A stretch of 64,000 nucleotides of DNA from Castanea sativa (Eukaryota; Streptophyta; Magnoliopsida; Fagales; Fagaceae), in NCBI RefSeq assembly GCF_040712315.1, contig NC_134017.1, positions 52,821,636 to 52,885,635 on the forward strand. Reading direction: 5' to 3'. Of this stretch, positions 45,556 through 57,790 are shown piece after piece. The position numbers were made by a program, and so were the translations under genes. Below the pieces are notes generated by a model. The model saw only the letters and a list, made by a program, of their open reading frames with translations. It did no database searches and had not been told where the DNA came from. Numbering within the stretch: position 1 is the stretch's first letter; each line of letters opens with the position of its first letter.

Positions 45556-48500
45556 TGTCGACGCCTAGCCTCTAGACGGATAACCGTTGTCGGGCCTTCG
45601 TCTGACCACCCGCCGTGGCGACGCTCTTGCTCGCGCGGGGCCCGTTGGAGGCCCTTCTTGAATGATCGCGGTGCAATTTCGCACAGAGCTTCAAGTGCTC
45701 TCTCTTTCTTGGTCGAGGAGAGGTATTTGTCTACCTTTGGAGGTGTGGCAGGAATCTTGGCTAAATTTTAGGTGATTACCAAAGGTAAGTGGGGTCACCA
45801 CCAATCATTGGGTTTTTTAAGGCGTGATTGGTCACCTATTTCTAGTTAATTTTATTACCAATCCTAGGCTAAGAAAAATGGTGTTTTTCCTAATCTAATG
45901 TAGATGGCAAAAAATCTTGATTCTTGAGTCCAATGATAGTCCTTTGTTTTGATAAAACCTTAATTTTCGGAGATTGGCAATAAAAAAACATGATTTTGGC
46001 ATTGGGTTTCGGGGCTTTGCATGCATGGGGGCTTTGAGGTTTGGCTTTTGAATGGGTGTGGTCTCAATCTATGCTTTCCTAAGTTATTCGGGCAAAGTAC
46101 CAGATTTCCACGGTGAAAATTTGATGACGTGTCACCTTACTTTCGCGGCAAAAATTAGGCATCGCTTTGCCTTAGGTGACATGGACTATGACAATCACAC
46201 CAGAAAGGGCAGGGTAGATATATATATACATACATTATGCACAATGCAAGCACACAGAGCGGCAAAGTAAATGCCTACATCCCTAGAGCATGATCCAAAA
46301 TATAAATGCAAAAAAATAAACGTGGGTCGCCATACTCTAGAGATGAGGACAAATGGTACACATCATGATATACCTAATACAACCCATTTAAGAGAGACAT
46401 AAGGGAGGAAGGAAGGGGGTATAACAGAGTACATAACCAAATGGGAGAGGCTAGACCCCTAAACCTACTAAACATAGCCATTTGGCTTATATACACATGC
46501 TCGCGTCCTCGCCTTTTTTGCTTGTGCTTGGGAGACCGTGCCCTAGCTCTATGCGTCCTTGCTCCATGTGTGTACATGCAAAGGCAAAGACAAGAAACCA
46601 ACAGACAATTAATAGAAAGAAAAGATGCAAAGAACACATGAAAGAGGCATAAGGTAGATAAGCATGATAGACATGGCAAGCAAAGAAACAAGAAAGTAAG
46701 CAAACAATCAAGAAAGCAAACAATCAAGAAAGCAAACGAAAGGTGGTGTCTGCAAAGGACAAATGTAGGTTTGGATCGAATGTCCATAACTTCATTATGT
46801 TGAAGCATGGATGACCTATTAGCAAGCAAGACTCATGCATGGACATGTGAGCAAGCGTGTAAAGATGCATAGAAAGCCAACGGGTGGCACAAACAAGCAT
46901 GGTAAGCGTAGCATCACGCGGAGCGGGAAAGGGAAAGGTACGCATAGAGCAACCTGGCATCCGAAGATGCCTCCCAAATGGTTACATCTGAACAAGGCCT
47001 CATGGGCTCGGATATAACCAAACAAGATCAAGCCCGTGGAGGGCATCAAGCATGGTAAAGCCTAAAACAAGAAAGGCTAGCACAAGCATAAAGCATATAA
47101 GCAAGCAAGCGAGCATAGACATGCAAATAGGATGATCCAAACCCTTTGATGTGGGCCTTGGTGTATGGATGATGACAAAGACCATAGGGTCTAGATCGGG
47201 ATCTAACCATTAGGCCAAAACACAAGAAAATGCGATAAAAGGAACAAAAGGGCTACAATGGCATATGGCATGACAAACAAGGTCTTGGCCTAAGCACATA
47301 AATGTGGCGTGAAGCACGCAAGCACATAGAGGATGGCGTAAAGCATGTAGAGAACATCGATCTAAGTATGTAAACACACCGATCTACACATATAAGCATG
47401 GAAGAGTGCATGAAGGCATGTGAATACATATATATATATATATATATATATAAGCATGTGGATGTAAGCATAAAAGCATGGAAGAACACAAAATCCCAAG
47501 CATACAAGCATGTGAAAACATAGATCTAAACATATAGGCATAGAAACATGCATGTATACATGTAGATCTAAGCAAAGCATAGCCAAAGACATGATATCAA
47601 GCATGCGAGTTTGTAGATCTAAACAACAAAACAAGGAAAAGATAGATCTAAGCATCTAAAGCATGGCATGAAATATAAAACATGTAGAAAGGGCAACTAG
47701 CACATGAACAAACATGGAAGCACATGGAAATAAGCTAAAAAGCATGCTAAAAGCAAGATAAAGCAAAAAACACGCTAGATAAAGCAACAAAACATGTTAT
47801 TTAGGCAAAAAGAGGAAGATAAAATACTAGAAAAAGATTTAGAATGTTAGGGGTGTGGATAGTAGCTAAAAAGCTACATCCACACCCCTAAACCCCAAAT
47901 CCAAAGTGTAGAACTAAGGAGAAGAAGATTGGGTATAAGAACAATACCTTGTATTTTGGTGAAGAAGGAAGAACCAAGAGAATTTGATGTGTTTTTTGGA
48001 AGAGAGGAAAAATGTGCAAAAAGCGTCCAAGAAAAGAGCAAAACCCAGAAAAATCTTCTTTTTGTGGTCTGGGGGGTGCCTGGGGCCTTTTATAGCCCCG
48101 GTGCGCTTTTCGAGGAAGCGGCCCTTGTAGGGATGCCACCTTCAAATAGTCTTTGATTGGTTGATCTTGAAAATCTTGGAAAGATCTTGACTTCCTGTTT
48201 CTAAAAAGGTATAAAACTCAAAAATTCAACGGTCGAATAAAAAGTTATCGCTCCGGGAAGTTAGTGGTGCATCGATCAATGGGTTAACCCGGTGTTCTTG
48301 ATATCTCGGCCATTTTAACTCTAATTTCGACTCATGAATAGTCGTTGAACTGAGAATTTGATCATCTTTGTAATGGAATTGGTTTCAACCCGTTCTGACG
48401 GCCGGATCAAAATTAGTGTTTTTGGGCCCACTAGGGGTAAACTTCGAGTCAAGCTTGGTCAAAGTTGCCAAAAGTCTCCGAGAGGCTTAGGTTTGATGTA

Positions 48501-48741
48501 AAACTATAAAAAGTGATATTTTGAAGGGATTTTGACTTTGTTTGACTTTCGGTCAACCTAAGGTTGACTAGAGGCATTTTGGTCATTTTAGCTAAAAAGG
48601 CACTTTGGGTGCTCCGGTGTCCGAACGGATTGCATCACGTCATTCTAGATGCTCTTGCAGCCCCATGAAGATAAAATAATATTTTTGGATTTTTCAGGGT
48701 CCGGCACGCAAATAGAGGGTGGACAAAATACGGTATCAATA
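45556..48741 (-). mobile_element. 3.2-kb solo LTR of a large Ty3/gypsy (Ogre-like) element
   Basis: On the minus strand the segment begins TATTGATACCGTATTTTGTCC, close to the common plant LTR start TGTTGACACCGTATTTTGTCC, and ends GGCGTCGACA. It is flanked by GTTTT at 45551-45555 and 48742-48746, a perfect 5-bp duplication. A TATA box (CTATAAAAGG) on the minus strand near 48090-48100 divides a U3 of about 650 bp from a long remainder. That remainder is full of AGCAT/GCATG/AGATCTA short motifs and has (TA)n at 47428-47452. Open frames such as 46374-46829 are low-complexity and not genes. Known: Ogre LTRs reach several kb. No internal domains lie on either side, so it is a solo LTR. Confidence 0.75.
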
Positions 48742-48746
48742 GTTTT

Positions 48747-49747
48747 GATATTTGCTTTTGGCCATAACTTGATTTTAGTGCCAAAATCATGGCCATTGTA
48801 GAAACTTGAATCCGGTGCATTAGCTTTATGTAATTATGCTCATTATTTACTTTAAGAATGGCATTGTGTTTTGCTATTGGGTCATTGGCTGAATTGTTGT
48901 ATTAAATTTTTATTTTATACCTTGTTAGCTTTTTTTGTTGTTGGCATTTTACTACCTGACATCAGTAACATCTATTTTATAGTCAGATTCTATTTCTTCT
49001 ATCGTTGAATATATTTAATATAATACTATTATCAATTTAGGTTTAGGTTTGGGTTTGGTTGAATTTATTTTAAGTTAGGTTTGGGGTTAGATTTTGGTTT
49101 ATATTAAAGCATGTGAGTTGGAATTAGTTTTGTTTTGTATTGGCACAGGAATTAAGAAAATTTGAGTTTTAAATTTGCTTTTTTTTTTTTTTGTGAATGG
49201 GTTTGGTTATTTGTTAAAGTATATTTGAAGTTTATGTGTATTTCTTCCCTAGGTTCAGTGGATGTTCAGGTTTTACTTCAAAACTCTTACCTTTTAAGAC
49301 TATTTGATCATGATTGCAAATATATTATTTTAAAGGTTAATTTGGTAGGCTCCAAGTAATTGCGAAAAGGCATGTCTATTTTATTTCAAAGTAATTTTTT
49401 CATGCTCCTATACTTGGGAGAGTGCAGCAAGGTTGTTAATACATCGAAATGTAGATATTAACTTCCTAGAAGAAGTGCATAAATCTTAAAATTCGCTTGG
49501 TCGCTACAAAATGTAAATGTTCTTAAAACTGTTATCTGTTGCATGCAGTTAATCCCTTTATTTATAGAATCCTTTATGTTGTATTTTCGAGAATTAGCTA
49601 ATGACATTTGATCCAGTACTAAAGAAATACTATAAGCTGTATGAATAATCACAGTAAGGAAGTCTTCATTGCGCAAGGTAAATGTTCTTTTCGAGGATTA
49701 CTTTATTTGCTGCAATTGACTACAGCTGTTATATTGTGAAACTTAGG
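48747..49747. other. Intergenic
   Basis: No gene recognised; short frames only. Confidence 0.45.
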
Positions 49748-49995
49748 TGGAGTTTGGATAGCGCGTATACGTTTTGCGCTGCGTTTTCAGTCTTTTTTTT
49801 TTTTTTTCCCCAGCTGCAGTTGTTGACCAAGTCTTCCGTGAATAGTGCACGCATGCACTGTTCACAGACCCACAAATTTCACTTTTCAACAACTTTTTTA
49901 TTAAAAATGGGTCCTGCAGTACTATTCACACATTTTAAAATTATTTTGCTACAGTGTTTTCAGTTTTCAGGAATAAGTTCTATCCAAACGGACCC
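49748..49995 (-). mobile_element. MITE of the recurrent family
   Basis: Opens GGAGTTTGGATAGCG and closes TATCCAAACGGACCC. Inside are GTGAATAGTGCACGC, ATTAAAAATGGGTCCTGCAG and AAATTATTTTGCTACAGTG, the reverse-complement order of the copy at 56413. Inverted ends are good; a target duplication is not clear. Confidence 0.7.
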
Positions 49996-50499
49996 TTTAA
50001 ACTAATTTTTCTTTTGGCCAAAATTGTTAAACTACCTAAAGACCACAATATATGCCAGATATAAATGGCCAATATAGTTTGCTTCTGCATTCATTAATTT
50101 TGTTAATGCTTAAATGATCAAAGATTATAATACACTACAAATTATTAAATAAGGAGGCATTAAATTTCACTTAGACATTTTTGAGGTCTATTACCATTCT
50201 ATAACACTCCCCTAATGTATGAATATATGTAATCCTTCCCCAAGCCAATTGTGGGATTTATTACTTATCCTACCATGTGCATCAAATGTGCAAAGCTTTG
50301 TAGTTTAGCATTTGATATCAGTAATGTGTTACAACATATTTTTTTTTGGGTTTGGATTATTTAAAAGATATGTAACTTAAATCTATCTTAAATATTCAAC
50401 TATTTGTTATTCACAATACAATCTCCAAATAAATTGAAAGCTACTGTAAAAAATCAGGTTAAGTGGGAAAATATATTTATTACTTTGTTGCTACTTGCT

Positions 50500-51348
50500 A
50501 GTATATATAAAAGCAGAGACCTCATGTGGGAAAACATGAGGTTCTGCCAAATGGCACATTCTATGCAAAGAGAATTGAAATATTCTTAAGTGCCATATCA
50601 GAGATAAGAACAAATTAAATATTGACTTTTTGTTTCATTTGGTTCAATGTTTCAAGACTTTTCTAATTAACAAATAAATATTCTTTGTATCATTTGGTTC
50701 AATGTTTCAAAATTTTTCATTCCTCACGCATACACACAAGACTCTTTGCATTTTAATTCACTATTTTCACCTCTTACACTTCTACCCCTTTATAGATACC
50801 TACTCATAACCCTTCATGTCATCTCATGTCAAATATACATAGACCAAAAATGATGTTATTTACCTTCAATCTTTTGACAACACTTACCTAACTCTAACAT
50901 TGTTGTCTCATCTAATCCTATATATGAGTTGGCTATAACCAAGGAAGGGGAGCTTGCATTTTATATTGAATAAAAACGACAATTACAATTTTGATATTAA
51001 GGTCGGACATTATGGATTTTCGGGTTTTGTAAATGATGTGATTGACTGTAGGTGTTTGGGATATGCATTTTGTTTTAAAATTAGGAAAAGGAGAAAGACA
51101 TATTCTATATATCAACTTTTATTCTATAATATTCCTCCAAATTTTTTATTTATTTAATTTATCATCACTTCAATTGAATAATTATAATGAATATGTGTGT
51201 TTAATCTATAATTGTTACTTTTTATAATGAACTCATTTTTAATAAAGTTTTATAACAATTATGATATAATACATATATAACATTCTTCAAAACCATTTTA
51301 CATAAAATATAACAACATTATCCGTGCATCGCACGGGTAACTTACTAG
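50500..51348 (+). mobile_element. Non-autonomous Helitron
   Basis: The 3' end is CCGTGC-ATC-GCACGG (hairpin, about 51322-51336), then GTAACTTACTAG with CTAG at 51345-51348 and T after it, the Helitron signature. The 5' end near 50500 (TATATATAAAAGCAGAG, then ATGAGGTTCTGCCAAATGGCAC) matches the start of 61374-62168. The exact 5' TC is not preserved. No Rep/helicase coding. Confidence 0.7.
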
Positions 51349-51413
51349 TACAACCTACATCTCTATAATAAAAAAAAGGAAAGGAAAAAAAAAAAACCAA
51401 ATGTAGTAATGCT

Positions 51414-51418
<5 letters not shown>

Positions 51419-51495
<77 letters not shown>
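51419..51495. repeat. (TA)n microsatellite
   Basis: An uninterrupted TA run of about 77 bp between the Helitron and the 3' end of the receptor-like-protein gene. It is a likely hotspot for length change and assembly error. Confidence 0.95.
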
Positions 51496-51498
<3 letters not shown>

Positions 51499-51620
51499 TA
51501 AAAAAACATACACATGTCAAAATTTATTTATCTATTTAAATAATTTCTTGCTTGTTTGAATTTAGCGTTCAGATCCCCTCCTACTCAATCATCTTCCCAT
51601 TTGGTGTTGAACTACAAAGT

Positions 51621-53644
51621 CTAAATAAACCAATTATGCTTCCTTGCGATCATAATTTGCCCAATAACTACTCCAATTATGAATCCACAACCATACCCCA
51701 TCACAACCACTTTCCAGCCGAATTCAAATAGCAACTTTGAGCCTTGATTAATCTCATCAAAGGTTGAAGGAGGGAACAATGAGTCTTTGAAATTTCCACA
51801 TTTCTTTAGCAAAGGACTTCCACACAATCCTGGATTACCACATAAGGACTTGTCTTCAAAGGTATTGAATTGTTTCTCATGTGGTATAGACCCTGTTAGA
51901 TGATTGTTGGAGACATTAAAAAATGCGAGGAAGGTAAGTTGTGTCAGTTGTGGAGGGATCTCTCTAGTTAACTTGTTTTGAGAAATGTCCAATGATTCTA
52001 GCATTGTCAACTTCTCCAAGGATGATGGGATAGAACCACTGAGTAAGTTGTTGGAAAGGTTGAGCAATTGGATTCCTTTCAAATTCCCCATGACTTCTGG
52101 AATATCTCCCTCAAATATATTGCTTGAGAGATCCATGGCTATGAAGAAACCTGGGATTCTCTCGTATGCTATCTCTGTGCCTTTGTTTGTGAATGTCATG
52201 GAGTAAAGGTAATTAGATTTCATTGAATATCCAGGTAGATGAAAACTTGTGTTTGCTTGCATATACATTTGCCCGGCTACATATTAATGATTTGCATGGC
52301 TTTCCAAATTTGGAAGCACTCAAATGGTAACTTACCAATGATATTATTGTTAGAACGGTTAACGCTATGCAACTTTGGCAATACAAGATTACTTTCAGGT
52401 TTTCCTATTATACCTTGGAGTCATTATATCGTAATATTATGATTTTCAATTCTGGAAGGATGCCCAACCAAGAGGGGAAAACATCATTTATCTGATTGTT
52501 TCCTAGAACCAGGGTTTCCAACATAGTACAATTCACCAACGATCTATGTATAAGCCCTTGTAAATGATTTTGACTAATATCAATCATCCTCAATGTGCTT
52601 CCTTGCTTGCATATTTGAGGAATGTTGCCCTGAAAGTTGTTGTGTCGTAGATTGAGAATCGACAAGGAACCACTGAAATTTCCTAAGCAATCCGGAAGCA
52701 TGCCTCTCAAGTTGTTATATGACAGGTCAAGGGAAAGAAGAGAACTTAGATTGCAAATCATTAGTGGGATTTCTCCTGTTAGTATGTTATTTGAGATTTC
52801 ATAAGTAGCGATGGAACTTGGTGGGATAGGAACGGATATTCCCTGCAGCTTGTTATGACTAAGCTCCAGAATTCTTAGATTGGTCCATGGTAGAATAACA
52901 GGAACATGGTCGAAACCTGTTAGAAAGTTGTAAGATAGATCTAGAGTCCAGAGAGTTTCTAGACTCAAGTTCCACACTCTCTAAGAGCAAGAGAAGTTAA
53001 GGAAGTAAGGTTTGTCAGGCTATTGGGCACGGTTGAAGATATATTAACTTTACTAAGAAATAACCCTTTCAAGTTTGTTAACATCTCAACCAGACTTTTA
53101 AGCCAGGGTTTTGGAGCTTCAATGAATTGACTGAGAGGTCAAGATAAACCAACTTAGAGAGCTGTAAAATTTCTGCTGGGATTTGGCCTGCAAATATAGA
53201 TCCTGAGAGGTCCAGATAAGTTAGCTTTGAAAGCTGCCTAACACCAACGGCGATTTGAGAGTTATTAAAGTTATTGTCAGAGAGACTCAACCTCTGGAGA
53301 TTAACAAGACGGAAAAGGCTACTACTGGAGTTGATAGAGCCATAGAGACAACTGCTATTGAGATCAAGGCTGATCACATAACCTGTGTTCTTATCGCACT
53401 CAACACCATCCCACGAGCAGCAATCATCACTTTCACGCTTCCATGAAGAGACCTTCGAATAAGCAGAAGGATCAGAAGATGCAAACGGATCTATGATAAA
53501 GCTTTCCTTGAATTGCAACAAGGCGAAGCTCTCATCATCGTGGCACAGTGGTTGCACAAAAGAAAAGCTAGCAAATATAAGATAATACAAAGAAAGTAGA
53601 GCAAGAAAGTGTGTGAACATGAACAGGGGAATTGATATACCCAT
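51621..53644 (-). pseudogene. Leucine-rich-repeat receptor-like protein (RLP, Cf-9 type), internally deleted
   Basis: Minus strand. Part 1 (53644-53078) has a signal peptide (residues 1 to about 33), an LRR N-terminal cap with CHDDESFALLQFKESF and CCSWDGVECD, and the first three or four LRRs. A frameshift near 53100 and loss of the middle repeats lead to part 2 (52977-52408), several LRRs such as LRILELSHNKLQG and LLSLDLSYNNLRG. Another frameshift leads to part 3 (52268-51621): the island end, the last LRRs, NPGLCGSPLL, a membrane helix (about VVVMGYGCGFIIGVVIG) and a short basic tail with no kinase. RLPs of this class normally have over 20 LRRs; about half are gone. These proteins sit in the plasma membrane and sense pathogens or developmental signals. 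This copy is probably dead, unless a shortened form is expressed. Confidence 0.85.
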
Positions 53645-54218
53645 AGTGTTGTACTGATTATTGTTTAGCCCCCTTAGATTGGTATGGAAGTGAATCTAGC
53701 TATGAGCTATATTTTTATAGGCCACAGTGCCACACCAGAAGTCTTTGGCACTGATCAACATCACAAAGGAAAGAGGAAGGTATTATCTTCAAAGGGAGAG
53801 CGTATATCTAAAGGGGCTGTCGGCTGTGGACCATGACACTTCCACAAGGCATTTTCACATCAAGGCTGGACTCATGTCGTCTCCTTAAGTCAACAAATCT
53901 AATACCAAAAGTTTTAATGAGCAATCCTATAATAAAATGTTGCTATCTTTTGTTCCTTATACTATATATCTACTATTTTAAGCTTTGCTATGTATGATTA
54001 TCAGATATGGTAAATGAACAATTGGAGGGATCTTATTCTTAGGGAAGTGCCTCCCGAGCTTACTGTGTGTTTGGGTTGCGAGGACAGTTGGCTCTTGGCT
54101 TAAGTTTTCTACTTGGTCCCACGTAAATCCCGCAGCAAAGAAATTTGTTTCCAGCAAAAAGTTGGCTTCAATTATTTCTTCACACTCGCCAAAGTTGACT
54201 ATTACAGATCTCATTCAA
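53645..54218. other. Upstream region of the RLP gene
   Basis: Contains the probable promoter of the minus-strand RLP. No other gene seen. Confidence 0.4.
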
Positions 54219-54227
54219 TTTTTGGCA

Positions 54228-55784
54228 GAAAAACTCATTTTCGTTTTTACATTTTTATGCGATTCTCACTTTGATCCTTATCTTTTATTTTCACTGCTTT
54301 AGTCCCTAAAATCAAAAAAATGATCTCGTTTTTGTCCCTACCGTCAGTGCCCTAACGGCAAAGTCCTAGGTGGCAACCGAAATAACCTATTAGCTGATGT
54401 GGTACTGATGTGGCGATTAAAATATTATTAAAAAATATTATTTGGCATTTTTGTATGCCACGTCAGCATTTTAATTTTTTTTAAAGCCATGTCAAAAAAT
54501 TTAAACCAAAAAAGAAAATAAATTTAAAAACAAAACTTAAATTTTAAAAAATAAAAACCAAACTGAACATCAAGATTTCAAACCCATTTCTCTTTCTCAA
54601 TCTCAAATGATTTGGCTGATCTATTTCTCCACCTTCATTTTCTCCTTTCTAACTCTTTCATCTACCGATGATGCCGCAATCATGGCCAAGCTCCTAGCCT
54701 CCTTTAGCACCGCCCCAAGCGGTTGGTCCAACACCACAGACTGTTGCACGTGGACAAACATTAGCTGCGACGAAGGCCGTGTCACCGAAATCCAATTAAT
54801 TCATCAGTCTCTCTCATGCACTCTTCCCTTGGATCTTGGATTTGGGAAAATCTCTAAAGCTCTCTCTTGGATCAATGGTTGTGAAGTGGTGGTTGGTCTG
54901 GTGGCCAGTGGGGGTGGATCCTTGGATTGGTTTGACGTTGGTGTGGGTTGCAGTGGCTTGATGGACTGATTGGTGACAGTGGTGGTGGCTGGTGGTTTGA
55001 TCTGTTCATGTGGATTTCAAATTGCAGGAGTAATTGGTAGGTTGGTCAGATCAGTGATTATTGGTTGGGTTTGTTGTTGGTCTGGGCTTCAGATTGCAAG
55101 GTATTTTCTGGGTTTTGATGAGGCGATTGACCAAAAACGCTGAGGACAACAATGTCGGGTTGGGTTTCGGGTTGCTACTGTGTTTATTTTAAATTTTTGG
55201 GTTTGTTTTTTTATGTGGGTTTGATGATTTTTCTGGGTTTATGGTTTTGATTTGTTGGAGGTTTTGGTGGAGGATGGTGTTTGGATAGAGCCAGTGGTGG
55301 CCATGGCATGCATCAAGAAGAGAATCCATTGCCCATGAGTGGTTGTTGGATTTGGATTTGGGGTTTGCTGGAGATTGGTTTGTTTCATGGATTTAGGAAG
55401 AACACGAAGAACTACTTCAGCTCTTACGAAAAAATAATGAAATTAAAAAAAATAAAAATAAAAAAAAATTTAAGTTTTGTTTTTTAATTTATTTTCTTTT
55501 TTGTTTAAATTTTTAGACATGGCTTTTAAAAAAAATTAAAATGCTGACGTGGCATATAAAAATACCAAATAATATTTTAATCGCCACATCAGGCCACGTC
55601 AACTAATAGGTTGTTCCGTCTGCCACCTAGGACTTTACCGTTAGGGCACTAACGGTAGGGACAAAAACGAGATTACTTTTTTATTTTATTTTAGGGACTA
55701 GAAGCAGTGAAAATAAAATATAGGGACTAAAGTGGGAATCGCTTGAAAATGTAGGGACGAAAATTGGTTTTTTGTCCTTTTTTT
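54228..55784 (+). mobile_element. Pack-MULE (Mutator-like element with captured gene fragment)
   Basis: Long inverted repeats of about 310-325 bp bound it: left 54228 to about 54540, right about 55460-55784. Matching blocks include GTCCCTACCGT...GCCCTAACGG, TCCTAGGTGGCA, ATGTGGCGATTAAAATATTA and GCCACGTCAGCATTTTAATT. Flanks are TTTTTGGCA (54219-54227) and TTTTGGGCA (55785-55793), 8 of 9 identical, fitting a MULE 9-bp target duplication. Between the repeats is a piece of a receptor-kinase gene (next entry) and no transposase. Confidence 0.85.
54607..54969 (+). pseudogene. Captured N-terminal fragment of an LRR receptor kinase (TMK-like)
   Basis: 120 codons. A hydrophobic signal-peptide-like start (residues 1-20), then DDAAIMAKLLASF, APSGWSNTTDCCTW and a CDEGRVTEIQL stretch, as in the LRR N-terminal cap of TMK-type receptor kinases. 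Resemblance ends after about residue 80 (LDLGFG); the rest (GSLDWFDVGVGCSG) is unlike the family. No kinase or membrane segment follows. The ATG lies 66 bp inside the left inverted repeat boundary, so a transcript could start from the element. Function of the fragment is doubtful. Confidence 0.65.
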
Positions 55785-55799
55785 TTTTGGGCAATCTTT

Positions 55800-56412
55800 T
55801 TACTTTTTTAACGATATTTTCAGGAATTTTTTTTTAAAGAAAAATACAATAAACTATTTAGTAGTCAAGGAACTTGACTTGTGGTTTCGTCAAAGTCAGG
55901 CTGTTAGTGTCTCCCTTTGCTAATGTCGGCCTCAGTCCCCTTTAGCATATAACCACACGTAGCATTGTCATCTGAAGAATCAAAATTATCAATCTGAACA
56001 CTTTATTTTCTTCTAACCAAAATAGAACACCTGTCTTTCTATTTTTTCTTATTTTCCCTTCTTAATTCTTAATTAATTCACACGTAGTAAGTTGTAATTT
56101 GATTTTTTTTTTCTTTCAACGTATTTTTCTCTTGCAAAAAGACACAAAAAGACAACAAAAGGATATAAAGTTTATATGCTTACAAATGAATAACTTAAGA
56201 ATTTGACATTTGACAGATTTTAGAAGCAGGTGAACATATACAATCAACCCAAGGGGTGATATGTAGAATATATAAACATATGGACAAGTGAGAACATATA
56301 ATATATGAATGCAGGAGCATGTGAGGTACATGAACATGTAAGCGTAGAATATAATCTATTATAAGTGGGGACAAATGAATGAATGAATGAGTATGAGAGC
56401 ATGTGAGCAGAT
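55800..56412. other. Intergenic
   Basis: AT-rich; several ATG-containing repeats of GAACATATA/GCATGTGAG type near 56230-56400. No gene seen. Confidence 0.45.
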
Positions 56413-56741
56413 ATAGGGTCCGTTTGGATAGAGCTTATTGCTGAAAACTGAAAACTGAAAACACTGTACCAAAATAATTTTTAAATGTGTGAATAGTACC
56501 GTGGGACCCATTTTTAATAAAAAAAAATTCTGTAAAGTGAAGTTTGTGGGTCCCGTGAACAGTACACGGGACCCACAGATGGGCTGAAAAGTCAGCAAAT
56601 GCGGCTACTGTTCATGCACAGTAGCATGAACAGTAGCCGCTGTCCCCCCTGACCCGTGCATCAGCAGGAAAAAAAAAAAAAAAAAACGCAGTAGCAGCAG
56701 ACGCAAACGCAAATAAGCTGTATCCAAACTCCACCATAGTC
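56413..56741 (+). mobile_element. MITE, best-preserved copy of the recurrent family
   Basis: Opens GTCCGTTTGGATAGAGC and closes GCTGTATCCAAACTCC, inverted ends of about 12 bp. Inside: TGTACCAAAATAATTTTTAA, GTGGGACCCATTTTTAATAA, GGGTCCCGTGAACAGTACAC, then a hairpin CGGCTACTGTTCATGC/GCATGAACAGTAGCCG at about 56601-56639. Non-coding. Confidence 0.75.
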
Positions 56742-57067
56742 TACCATAGGAGATGACATGTGAAATGAATGAGCATTTTAGCAATTTAGGATAGAAAATA
56801 ACATTATAGAGTATAGCTATGCTTGTAATTGCATGGTACTAGCTAAGAAAGTAAATTGCATTATTGAGTTAAATACAACTAATCTCATTCCAAAGCATAG
56901 CATAACAAATTCGATTAACGTTTTTTTCCTTTTGATGCATTTTTCTCATGCAAAAAGATTTGAAGAAACAACAAAGGGATATAAAGGTTAAATGTTTATA
57001 AAGTTTGAGAAGAATGTCATTTGACAATTTTATTGTACTTGAAGGAAATCCTTTATATTTTGAAATT

Positions 57068-57275
57068 TAGTGTGCATTTGGCTCCAAATTAAAAAGCTAG
57101 CTTATTTTACTATTCAGCTTATTTTTGGAACTATTTGTGGGCCCCACTGCACTTTTTGGTACTATTTACGGGCCCCACTGTGCTATTTTAGCTAACTTTT
57201 ACCTTTATCTAAAGTACTTTTAGCAAAAGTTTCCAGTTTCAGCAAAACAAATGAATCCTAAGCAGACCCTTAGTA
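57068..57275. mobile_element. Possible second MITE family member
   Basis: Starts GTGCATTTGGCTCCAAATTA and ends near GAATCCTAAGCAGACCC; two GGGCCCCACTG units at about 57137 and 57170. Resembles MITEs with 'GGGTCTGTTTGG' ends, but the termini are poorly matched. Confidence 0.4.
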
Positions 57276-57289
57276 TTGGAATGGTGATT

Positions 57290-57790
57290 CTTATGACCTC
57301 AAGGACTTTTGTGAAAATTTTGAAATTTAAAGGGTTTCTGCAATTTTTGGAAATCTTGAGGATCAAATTATAATTCAAAAAAATTTTGGGTCAAATCAAA
57401 ATTTGGAAAATTTGTGTGGTCAAAAATGTAATTTGGAAAATTTCTGGGGTCAAAAATGGAATTTGAAAAAAATTGGGGTTTAAAACGTAAAGTTGAGAGG
57501 TTTTGGGGCCAAGTGTACTTTTGTGAATACTAGGAAATTTGTGTAATTAAAAATGTAGTTTGAAAAATTTGTGGGGTCAAAAAAGGAATTTGAAAACAAA
57601 ATAGGGTTTAAAACGTAATTTTGAGAGGTTTTGGGGTCAAGTGTAATTTTGTGAATTCTCTGTGTGTGTGTGCGCACGAGATATGGAAATTCTTGAAAAA
57701 TTAAGACACACCACAATAAAGATATGGCAATGTGTGCGATATGGAAATTCTTGAAAAATTAAGACACACCACAATAAAGATATGGCAATT
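57290..57790. repeat. Degenerate short repeats and a 58-bp tandem duplication
   Basis: 57320-57660: many variants of GGGGTCAAAAATGTAATTTG about 30 bp apart. 57680-57790: GATATGGAAATTCTTGAAAA starts at 57680 and 57738, an almost exact 58-bp tandem copy. No gene. Confidence 0.7.

Noticed and set aside
46374..46829. 151-codon minus-strand frame rich in Cys and Leu
   Set aside because: Low-complexity translation of GCATG-type repeats inside the solo LTR; overlapping frames give similar products.
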